From JBGSWL01 sp041752455 (GTDB taxonomy: Bacteria > Pseudomonadota > Alphaproteobacteria > Rhizobiales > Rhizobiaceae), in NCBI GenBank assembly GCA_041752455.1, contig JBGSWL010000186.1, positions 1-19,712 on the forward strand: DNA of 19,712 nt, read 5' to 3'. Below, piece after piece: positions 1 through 5,881 of this stretch. Position 1 is the first letter of the stretch; every line of letters starts with the position of its first letter. The position numbers were made by a program, and so were the translations under genes. The notes beneath the pieces were generated by a model. The model ran no database searches. It saw nothing but the letters and a program-made list of their open reading frames with translations, and was not told where the DNA came from.

Positions 1-1569
1 CCGCGCCGCATTGCCGGCGCGCGAGTCGCGGATCGCCGCCAGAAGCGCCGACGCCTTCAGTTCGGTCTCGGCTTCTTCGGCCGCCGGGTCGCTGTCGAAC
101 AACAATGTCGCCCCGGCGCGCACCGACGCGATGCCGTCGCGGATCTGGATGGTGCGCAGTGTCAGGCCGGTGTTCATGTCGCCGTTGAACTTCACCATGC
201 CGATGGCGCCGCCATACCAGGCGCGCGGGCTCTTCTCGTGATTTTCGATGAACCGCATCGCCCAGAGTTTCGGTGCGCCGGTGACCGTGACCGCCCAGGC
301 GTGTGACAGGAACCCGTCGAAGGCATCCATGCCTTCGCGCAGGCGCCCTTCCACATGGTCGACCGTGTGGATCAGGCGCGAATACATCTCTATCTGCCGC
401 CGCCCGATGACGCGCACGGAACCGGGCTCGCACACCCGGCTCTTGTCATTGCGGTCGACATCCGAGCACATCGTCAGTTCGCTCTCGTCTTTTTTCGAGT
501 TGAGCAGCTTGAGGATCTGCTCGCTGTCGGTGATGGCGTCCGTGCCACGCTCGATGGTGCCGGAAATCGGGCATGTCTCGATGCGCCGACCGGTGACCCG
601 CACGAACATTTCCGGCGAGGCGCCGACCAGAAACTCGTTCTGGCCAAGGTTCATGTAGAACGAAAACGGCGCCGGGTTCGTCGCCTTCAGCCGCCGGGCG
701 ATGGCCGACGGTTTGGTCTGCACCGTCTCGAAAAACACCTGCCCCGGCACAACTTCGAAGAGGTTGCCGCAGGCAAAGCTTTCCTTGGCCTTGGTCACAA
801 GGGCAGAATATTCGCCGGGCTTGTGGTCGCCGCGCGGTGGCACGACGTCGCTTGGCACAAACGGCGACGGTGTCTGCGTGCGCGCCAGACCAAGGGTGGT
901 TAGGTCGCCTGCGGAGAACTCGTAGCGATCCACCCAGGCATCGGCGGCATGATTGTCAACGACGAGGATCTCGTCCGGGAAAAACAGCACCAGATCGCGC
1001 TGGCCGGGATCGCGCGGCAGTTTCTCCGTAACCGGATCGAACTGGAACGCGATGTCGTAGCCAAATGCCCCGAACAGCGCCAGATCAGCATCTTCACCCG
1101 AATGGAAATGCTGGACGATCGCGCGCAGCACCGAAAAGACGCTCGGTGCGCGCGACCGCTCTTCTTCCGAGACGATTTCGGTCAATTCGGCAATCGTCAC
1201 GTCCAATCGCCCGTCGCTGGCGACCAAGTTGGCGATATGCTCATGGCCGGTCAGTGCCATGCCGATCATCGCGACGATGACCCGGCCACGCCCGTTCAGC
1301 GCGGTGATCTCCATCTGGCGCTTGCGCGCCGAGATCATCACTGGCGGATCGACGATGGCGGTATCCCACCGGGTATAGCGGCCCGGATATTCATAATTCG
1401 ACGACAGGACAGCGCCAAGCCGCTCATCCAGCGCATCGATCGTCATGTCGATGGCGGTGCGGTAGTCGGCATGGTGACGCGTGCACGTCACCGTGACACC
1501 GCCGGCAGTCACGTGGGAATGCGGCTCGCCGCGTTGCGCGCCAGTTGCCACATCATGTGAAACGGTCAT
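1..1569 (-). CDS. trpE: Anthranilate synthase component I, TrpE(G)-type (5' part, runs off left edge)
   Basis: Anthranilate synthase makes anthranilate from chorismate, the first committed step of tryptophan synthesis. The frame is open for 523 codons from the ATG at 1567-1569 to the window edge with no stop. Translated by hand, residues near 55-70 read SSNYEYPGRYTRWD, and from about residue 367 MCSDVDRNDKSRVCEPGSV, the chorismate-binding signature in the form typical of fused rhizobial TrpEG. The glutamine amidotransferase (TrpG) half would lie beyond position 1, so the fusion is expected from the family but not seen. A GGAG lies about 9 bases upstream of the ATG. The gene is preceded by a complete attenuator and leader peptide, so it should be regulated by tryptophan supply. 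Identity is secure; only the 3' structure is unknown. Confidence 0.95.
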   Translation of the reverse strand, partial: MTVSHDVATGAQRGEPHSHVTAGGVTVTCTRHHADYRTAIDMTIDALDERLGAVLSSNYEYPGRYTRWDTAIVDPPVMISARKRQMEITALNGRGRVIVAMIGMALTGHEHIANLVASDGRLDVTIAELTEIVSEEERSRAPSVFSVLRAIVQHFHSGEDADLALFGAFGYDIAFQFDPVTEKLPRDPGQRDLVLFFPDEILVVDNHAADAWVDRYEFSAGDLTTLGLARTQTPSPFVPSDVVPPRGDHKPGEYSALVTKAKESFACGNLFEVVPGQVFFETVQTKPSAIARRLKATNPAPFSFYMNLGQNEFLVGASPEMFVRVTGRRIETCPISGTIERGTDAITDSEQILKLLNSKKDESELTMCSDVDRNDKSRVCEPGSVRVIGRRQIEMYSRLIHTVDHVEGRLREGMDAFDGFLSHAWAVTVTGAPKLWAMRFIENHEKSPRAWYGGAIGMVKFNGDMNTGLTLRTIQIRDGIASVRAGATLLFDSDPAAEEAETELKASALLAAIRDSRAGNAAR

Positions 1570-1615
1570 GGTCCCAAACTCCGTCAGGGGCCCGAAAGGT
1601 CTGGCCGGCGGTCAT

Positions 1616-1649
1616 AAAAAAACCGCCCTCGGATCGGCCGGGCGGTTTT
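1616..1649 (-). terminator. trp attenuator terminator
   Basis: On the minus strand AAAACCGCCC (1640-1649) pairs perfectly with GGGCGGTTTT (1619-1628) around an 11-base loop, and the T-run extends to seven Ts at 1616-1622. It lies between trpL and trpE, so it is the attenuator rather than an end-of-operon terminator. Confidence 0.92.
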
Positions 1650-1688
1650 CGACTGCACGCAAGGTTGCCGTCACCGCCGAAGGCGATG
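1619..1688 (-). promoter_or_regulatory. trp transcription attenuator (alternative RNA hairpins)
   Basis: On the minus strand CATCGCC (1682-1688) can pair with GGCGGTG (1672-1678) around a TTC loop, giving a 1:2 pause hairpin that overlaps the last codons of TrpL. The same GGCGGT can instead pair with ACCGCC (1641-1646), the left arm of the terminator, forming a 2:3 antiterminator. Ribosome stalling at the three Trp codons would free segment 2 and favour read-through into trpE. The pairings are read directly from the sequence; the regulatory logic is the established trp attenuation model. Confidence 0.85.
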
Positions 1689-1721
1689 CCACCACCAAGT
1701 CGTGTTCATTGCGTGCATCAT
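1671..1721 (-). CDS. trpL: trp leader peptide TrpL, probably leaderless
   Basis: A tiny ORF reads MMHAMNTTWWWHRLRR and stops at TGA 1671-1673. Three consecutive Trp codons lie at 1689-1697. In-frame ATGs are at 1719-1721, 1716-1718 and 1707-1709. No Shine-Dalgarno is visible before any of them, and the proposed -10 ends only 8 bases before the first ATG, so a leaderless start at 1721 or 1718 is preferred. The minimal form is MNTTWWWHRLRR (start 1709). Rhizobial trpL is known to encode a short WWW peptide translated from a leaderless RNA, and ribosome stalling at the Trp codons controls trpE. The Trp codons, position and downstream terminator make the call strong; the exact start is not certain. 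Confidence 0.88.
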   Translation of the reverse strand: MMHAMNTTWWWHRLRR

Positions 1722-1729
1722 GGCGCGGA

Positions 1730-1758
1730 CACTAGGCGCAAACCGGAGCGCTTGGCAA
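1730..1758 (-). promoter_or_regulatory. Candidate trp promoter
   Basis: On the minus strand TTGCCA (1753-1758) is followed after 17 bases by CTAGTG (1730-1735). The first ATG of trpL begins 9 bases downstream of the -10, which fits a transcript starting at or next to the start codon, as in other rhizobial trpL genes. Confidence 0.55.
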
Positions 1759-1902
1759 TCGGGATTTGGGCTGAAAGCGGCGCGAGCATGGAAGGGAGCG
1801 AGAGACCGGACCGGGCGGAGTGATCCGGTCTCTCATGCCTGCCTGGCAGGCGACACAGGGCGGGGATAGCAGGGGAACCCTCTCCTGTGATCTCGTATTC
1901 AG

Positions 1903-1922
1903 TGTATTACCGATACAATACA
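1903..1922. repeat. Inverted repeat TGTATT-N8-AATACA in AT-rich gap
   Basis: TGTATT (1903-1908) and AATACA (1917-1922) form perfect 6-base arms with an 8-base spacer. The site lies in the gap between the DUF2333 gene and the trp promoter (1722-2073), which otherwise shows no convincing gene. It could be a regulator-binding site, but no gene start on either strand is clearly positioned to use it. Confidence 0.4.
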
Positions 1923-1952
1923 ACCATAGATATGTAAAGAGCGAATTCATGC

Positions 1953-1979
1953 CAGACACACTTTTTACGTGTGTATCTG
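1953..1979. repeat. Imperfect inverted repeat with ACACAC/GTGTGT core
   Basis: ACACAC (1956-1961) and GTGTGT (1969-1974) are separated by seven bases. The match extends outward as CAGA/TCTG with a two-base bulge. It sits downstream of the DUF2333 stop (2074), so it may be a 3'-end hairpin for that operon. It lacks a clean U-run after the stem on the minus strand, so terminator function is uncertain. Confidence 0.35.
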
Positions 1980-2073
1980 TCAGCGTCAAACGTCGATGGC
2001 GAGCGCGCACCGGCCCGCCACCGACGCGGCTGGCAGCGGGATGCACCAGGCTGGTGGAAAGCCGGACGGCCGT

Positions 2074-3177
2074 TCAGCGATCAAGAATCTCGCGGATTTC
2101 AACCAGGTTCGAGCGAACGCGCAGCAAGTTGAACCCGATCGCTTCCAGATGCGACTTGACGAGGCTGGAGGCGCTGCCGTTGACGACGAACGGCGGTTCG
2201 ACCTTCAACGCATCGGCAAGCTGCTGTTCGACGCGGGTCCATGTGGCCTCAAGGTTGCGTTGCGTGACAACATCACGGAAATCGCTGCGCGTGGCGGCAA
2301 GGATGCCCTGATAGGCATAGAGTTGCCCATAAGTGAACCAGAAGCGGTCGTCGGCGCGCCGGTCGCCGCCAAGAAAGTTGGCAGATTCCATGCGCCGCTG
2401 CAGGATCTCGGAGGTCGAACCGATATCGCCGGTCACGCGGTCGAGAAACTGCAGCAGGTTGTCGGCACGGACATCGAAGTCTGCACGGCATTGGCCAAGC
2501 TCGGCATTGAACGCATCAAGGCTTGCCTTGGCGGCACGCATCCGCGATTCGGTCGTGGGCTGCAGGAACGGCGGCGAAAACGTCAGATACCACGCATCTT
2601 CCCGGTAGTTGATAGCTTCACGGGCCTGCTGAAGATTCTGGTTGATCGACGACGTGCCGCGGACACGACCCAAGCGGTCGACCAGTTCGATAGACGTGCG
2701 CCGCAGAACCTGATTCACGCCAAGCTGGAATGCAGCCTTGTTGTCAAAAAACGGCGTATCCTTCCATTCGATCCCGAAAAGACCCGCCTTCGACAACGCG
2801 TTGGAAGGAACCCAGGACGAGCGGTTCACATTGCGATCAATAAGGTCGGATGTGATGGTGACCATTGCCGATGTCTGGCACTTGCCGTCGGGCAAGGCAG
2901 CACCGACTGCGGCCGAACTTTGCTGGAAATCAAAACCCGCGACGTAGTCGACCGGATAACCGCCGCGCCAGAATTGCGTGATGTAGGTGAGATGGGCGTA
3001 ACCGACGACAAGCGCGATCAGAATCACGAAAACCGGGATCTTGACGAACCAGCCGGTCCCGCGCAGCCAGCGCCGAAAGGCGAGGAACGGCCACAGCAAC
3101 CATGCGACGACGATACCGATACCGCGTCCGATCCACTCGAACGCACGCGTGAAAAAGGCGATGACGGGATCAAGCAT
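2074..3177 (-). CDS. DUF2333 family membrane-anchored protein
   Basis: This 367-residue protein has an amphipathic/hydrophobic N-terminus (residues 17-33) and a clear membrane helix at about 47-65 (IPVFVILIALVVGYAHL), followed by a large soluble region. I recognise it as DUF2333, a family of unknown function conserved in proteobacteria; no catalytic motif was seen. The large domain after the helix would lie outside the cytoplasm if the basic stretch before the helix is inside (RRWLRGTGWFVK). Its ATG overlaps the end of the DUF6638 gene by 8 bases, so the two are translationally coupled. The gene ends a minus-strand run starting with a FitAB-type toxin-antitoxin pair. Family assignment is from sequence memory; function is unknown. 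Confidence 0.8.
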   Translation of the reverse strand: MLDPVIAFFTRAFEWIGRGIGIVVAWLLWPFLAFRRWLRGTGWFVKIPVFVILIALVVGYAHLTYITQFWRGGYPVDYVAGFDFQQSSAAVGAALPDGKCQTSAMVTITSDLIDRNVNRSSWVPSNALSKAGLFGIEWKDTPFFDNKAAFQLGVNQVLRRTSIELVDRLGRVRGTSSINQNLQQAREAINYREDAWYLTFSPPFLQPTTESRMRAAKASLDAFNAELGQCRADFDVRADNLLQFLDRVTGDIGSTSEILQRRMESANFLGGDRRADDRFWFTYGQLYAYQGILAATRSDFRDVVTQRNLEATWTRVEQQLADALKVEPPFVVNGSASSLVKSHLEAIGFNLLRVRSNLVEIREILDR

Positions 3178-4477
3178 GTCGTGCTCCGGTTGCGCTGGTA
3201 AGGCCCCACAGACGCGAGCGGATCCGCGCCTTGTCTGACAGGTAAGTCTTCTTCATCGTCTCTACAACATGATGACGCCAGCCTTCGCTCTGGTCTTCAT
3301 AGGCGGCATAAAAACCCTGCTTGTTGAAAACGTAGAGCGAGACAAAATCGCGCCGGTTGTACTCGGTGATCAGCCGGTTGACGAGCCACACATCGGGATG
3401 GGCCGGGTCGCCGCGCACGACGAGAAACTTGAACGCATCCGGCACCTGTTTGATGTCCAGCCGTCCGGTTTCGGACAGTTGCCGGCGCGCCGCGTTCAGA
3501 AACGGCAACACCGCATCCTTGTTCACGATGCCGGCATTGCGATGCATCCAGGTCTGCAACCAGACCGCGTCAACACTGGTCAGGTCCGCCGCCGGATCGG
3601 CCTCGTGCACAAGGCCCTGCAAGGTCATCTCGGCGCGATGCTCCAGAAAGCCGCTCTGTTCCATCCACGACCCGCGCGGCAACTCGATGCGGCCGGTCGA
3701 GGCAAGAAACCGGAACACCCGCTCATGGTCATCAAGCGACAGGTAGGACACCTGCCACGGCCGTGACCGGCGAAACCCCGGCGCCGACGGGTCGCAGATG
3801 ACGGTCGTCATTTTTTCGTCGTTGAACACATAGGTGCCGCCAAAATGGCTGGTCCAGAATGCCGAGTGCCGGAACACGACCTGATCGGGCACCATGTGGT
3901 TCTCGCGGATGTCGCCGGTCGTCTTGGCAAGTTCGACCATCCGCTCCAGCAGGGTGTCGTTGCGCCAGGCATCCGGTTCGCCCTTCAGCCGGTCGACAAG
4001 CACGCGCAGTTCCGCCGCCTTGCCGAGCACATCGTCGGCCGACAGGACCTTGAACTCCACCTGTTCGATCGACAACAAGTCCTCGATATCCTCGACCTCC
4101 GAGACATTGTCCTCGATCTCGCCGAAGATGACATCCTTGATCGTCAGCGCGTTGATGGCCCGCGCATTGGCGCCATAGAACTCATGCATCAACGCTTCGG
4201 TGTTGGAAAAGCGGGTGTGTACCACCGGCAAGGTCGATTGCGTAGGCGAGACGATGATGAAGCGTCGGTTGATGCCGTTCGGGTCAAGATAATCCGGATC
4301 GCCCAGTTCCTCCGCCACCTCCGGCGAAAAGCCGGTGCGGTCGATGCCGAAACTTGTCAGCGCCGTTGGCGGCAGGCGGAAGCCCTTCAGCGCCTTGTTG
4401 TAGCGCTCGATCAGGTGCGGCTGGTCGATGGTCATCAGCCGCCCGTAGATCAGAGCATTGTCGTAAAGGCGTTTCAT
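3170..4477 (-). CDS. DUF6638 family protein
   Basis: This 435-residue protein has no signal peptide or membrane helix. The start (MKRLYDNALIYGRLM...LIERYNKALKGF) resembles alphaproteobacterial proteins annotated DUF6638, whose role is unknown. A conserved-looking acidic stretch (EIEDNVSEVEDIEDL) is at about residues 116-130. The ATG overlaps the stop of the PIN-domain toxin gene as ATGA (4474-4477), and the 3' end overlaps the DUF2333 start. The gene therefore appears to be read from the toxin-antitoxin promoter unless a hidden promoter lies inside it. No good Shine-Dalgarno precedes the ATG, consistent with coupling. I infer a role with the nearby AAA+ ATPase and PspA genes from context only. 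Confidence 0.72.
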   Translation of the reverse strand: MKRLYDNALIYGRLMTIDQPHLIERYNKALKGFRLPPTALTSFGIDRTGFSPEVAEELGDPDYLDPNGINRRFIIVSPTQSTLPVVHTRFSNTEALMHEFYGANARAINALTIKDVIFGEIEDNVSEVEDIEDLLSIEQVEFKVLSADDVLGKAAELRVLVDRLKGEPDAWRNDTLLERMVELAKTTGDIRENHMVPDQVVFRHSAFWTSHFGGTYVFNDEKMTTVICDPSAPGFRRSRPWQVSYLSLDDHERVFRFLASTGRIELPRGSWMEQSGFLEHRAEMTLQGLVHEADPAADLTSVDAVWLQTWMHRNAGIVNKDAVLPFLNAARRQLSETGRLDIKQVPDAFKFLVVRGDPAHPDVWLVNRLITEYNRRDFVSLYVFNKQGFYAAYEDQSEGWRHHVVETMKKTYLSDKARIRSRLWGLTSATGARHA

Positions 4478-4899
4478 GACGGGTTTTCCCAGGGATTGAC
4501 CAGATCAAGGTCGAGATCATCGAAATCGGCGAGGTTGCGGGTGGCAAGCGTGGCGCCATGGGCTTTGGCGGTTGCGGCGATCAGGCCGTCGAACTGTCCG
4601 AGCGCAAGTCCGCGGCGACGGCGCGAAACGGCGACGTCCTCGTAAGCCTCCGAACAGGACTGATCAAACGGAAGGATTTTTCCGGTCATGTCGTCATCGA
4701 AAAATGCAGCAACGGCTGTTGCGAGGCGCACTTTTCTTTTTCCATCCGGCAAAAGCCCTACCCCGGACAGGATTTCGGCGCGCACGATCTCTGACGTGTA
4801 CAAGCTCGATCTCTCCTGCGCATTGACCCAGGCAATCACCAACGGCGACGGCACCGGAAGCATGATCTCGGATATCACATTGGTATCCAACAGGATCAT
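4474..4899 (-). CDS. PIN-domain toxin, VapC/FitB type
   Basis: This 141-residue PIN-domain protein, the usual length for the family, is a predicted Mg-dependent RNase toxin. The acidic active-site set is visible: D5 in LLDTN, E42 in RAEI, D104 in GQFDGLIAA and D125 near the C-terminus (ATRNLADFDDL). It starts in an ATGA overlap with the antitoxin gene and ends in an ATGA overlap with the DUF6638 gene. All four catalytic positions are kept, so it should be active. Family knowledge: such toxins cleave specific RNAs and are neutralised by the co-encoded ribbon-helix-helix antitoxin. The FitB branch rather than classical VapC is suggested by the antitoxin type. Confidence 0.9.
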   Translation of the reverse strand: MILLDTNVISEIMLPVPSPLVIAWVNAQERSSLYTSEIVRAEILSGVGLLPDGKRKVRLATAVAAFFDDDMTGKILPFDQSCSEAYEDVAVSRRRRGLALGQFDGLIAATAKAHGATLATRNLADFDDLDLDLVNPWENPS

Positions 4900-5141
4900 G
4901 AAAAATCCGGTGGCTCGCGGTCGGGTCCACGTGGCGGAATGTCAAGTTCGACACCGCCGAACGGTTCGATGCGCCGACGCATCGCCTCATACAGGGATTC
5001 CCCTGGCGGTTTCGGCGGAGCGAGCTGCTTTGCAAGAATATCGCGCACCTCTGCCTCCATGGACCGGCCATGGCGGGCGGCTTGCATGCGCAGCCGTTCT
5101 TTGGTTTCAACGTCGATATTGCGGACGATCAGGCTGGGCAT
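4896..5141 (-). CDS. FitA-like ribbon-helix-helix antitoxin
   Basis: This 81-residue protein begins MPSLIVRNIDVETKERLRMQ, the ribbon-helix-helix pattern of FitA/StbC-type antitoxins, followed by RHGRSMEAEVRDIL and a proline-rich, acidic tail that would wrap the toxin. The ATG at 5139-5141 is chosen because GGGAGG lies 7 bases upstream and the motif begins directly after it; a longer open frame upstream has no such support. It overlaps the toxin start by 4 bases. Family knowledge predicts that it binds the palindromes just upstream and represses its own operon, which here would also include the DUF6638 and DUF2333 genes. Confidence 0.9.
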   Translation of the reverse strand: MPSLIVRNIDVETKERLRMQAARHGRSMEAEVRDILAKQLAPPKPPGESLYEAMRRRIEPFGGVELDIPPRGPDREPPDFS

Positions 5142-5172
5142 GGCGCACCTCCCGGACGGGTCTTGGCCGAAG

Positions 5173-5198
5173 ATGATATCATTGCAATCAGTTTGCAA
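5173..5198. promoter_or_regulatory. Candidate antitoxin operator upstream of fitAB-type pair
   Basis: Three overlapping or adjacent palindromes lie 32-57 bases upstream of the antitoxin ATG: ATGATATCAT (5173-5182, perfect 10 bp), ATTGCAAT (5181-5188) and TTGCAA (5193-5198). A minus-strand -10-like TATCAT falls within the first. The placement fits autoregulation by the ribbon-helix-helix antitoxin. Binding is inferred. Confidence 0.5.
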
Positions 5199-5221
5199 GG
5201 GTCCGGGTGGGGCGGGGACTC

Positions 5222-5250
5222 TTGTATCCAAGCAATAATGTGTATATAAA
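5222..5250 (+). promoter_or_regulatory. Candidate hicAB promoter
   Basis: TTGTAT (5222-5227) is followed after 17 bases by TATAAA (5245-5250), 25 bases upstream of the proposed hicA start. The stretch is clearly more AT-rich than its surroundings. Confidence 0.55.
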
Positions 5251-5274
5251 TGGGCATCGGCAGTGAGGCGATCC

Positions 5275-5475
5275 GTGATCGAGACCAATTCGAGAAAGAT
5301 CATCAAGCGCCTCGAAAAGGAAGGCTTCGCGCTGGTGGCCGTACGCGGATCGCACAACAAGTTTGAACGCGATGGCGTGACGCTTGTCGTGCCGCATCCG
5401 AAGAAGGACATGCCGCTCGGCACGGCGCGTGCCATTGCCAAGGCTGCGGGATGGACAGGGAAAGAGCATGACTGA
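5275..5475 (+). CDS. hicA: HicA family toxin
   Basis: This 66-residue protein of the HicA/YcfA mRNA-interferase family has the double-stranded RNA-binding-like fold signature: NSRKIIKRLEKEGF at the start, the catalytic histidine in VRGSHNKF (H27) and VVPHPKKDMPLGTARAI in the second half. The start is set at GTG 5275-5277 because GAGG lies 6 bases upstream and typical HicA proteins begin just before the NSR motif; a GTG at 5263 would add four residues but lacks an equally placed ribosome site. It precedes the antitoxin gene and overlaps it by 8 bases, the usual hicAB order. All key features are intact. Confidence 0.9.
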   Translation: MIETNSRKIIKRLEKEGFALVAVRGSHNKFERDGVTLVVPHPKKDMPLGTARAIAKAAGWTGKEHD

Positions 5476-5872
5476 CCGGACAACATACATGGCGCTGGTG
5501 CACAAGGATGAAGACAGCGCCTTTGGAGTGACCTTCCCCGACTTGCCCGGATGCTTTTCAGCCTCTGACACAGAAACCGGGATCCTCGCCAATGCGATGG
5601 AGGCGTTGGAACTCTATGCCGACGGCATGGACCACTTGCCCGCCCCGCGCGGAATCGGGGCGCTTCGCGCCGATCCGGAAGTTTCAGGCGACCTGTCGCA
5701 AGGTGCCTACCTTCTGGCCGTCCCGCTGATCCGCAACACGCAGAAGACGGAACGAGTCAACATCACGCTGCCGAAGGGGCTTCTCTCGGCCATCGACGCC
5801 GAGGCAACCCGCCGCAAGATGACGCGTTCTGGGTTTCTGGCGCAGGCAGCGGAACGGGAGATCGGGGGGTAG
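5468..5872 (+). CDS. hicB: HicB family antitoxin
   Basis: This 134-residue HicB-type antitoxin has an N-terminal partial RNase H-like domain (residues about 7-75: MALVHKDEDSAFGVTFPDLPG, then A..EALELYADGM) and a C-terminal DNA-binding segment of ribbon-helix-helix type (about 98-132, RVNITLPKGLLSAIDAEA then SGFLAQAA). It is predicted to neutralise HicA and repress the hicAB promoter. The ATG lies inside the end of hicA (8-base overlap). The stop is only 9 bases from the convergent stop of the AAA+ ATPase gene, and no terminator is visible between them, so antisense read-through is possible. Confidence 0.92.
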   Translation: MTDRTTYMALVHKDEDSAFGVTFPDLPGCFSASDTETGILANAMEALELYADGMDHLPAPRGIGALRADPEVSGDLSQGAYLLAVPLIRNTQKTERVNITLPKGLLSAIDAEATRRKMTRSGFLAQAAEREIGG

Positions 5873-5881
5873 CGCCAGCCC

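Noticed and set aside
1732..2046. 104-codon minus-strand open frame ahead of trpL
   Set aside because: It overlaps the trp promoter and the AT-rich repeats, has no ribosome site or family resemblance.
1969..3201. 410-codon plus-strand open frame opposite DUF2333
   Set aside because: It is antisense to a well-supported gene, lacks a ribosome site and has an unusual composition; such frames are common in GC-rich genomes.
5263..5475. Upstream GTG (5263) as the hicA start
   Set aside because: GAGG is ideally placed for the GTG at 5275 and would lie within the coding frame for the earlier start.
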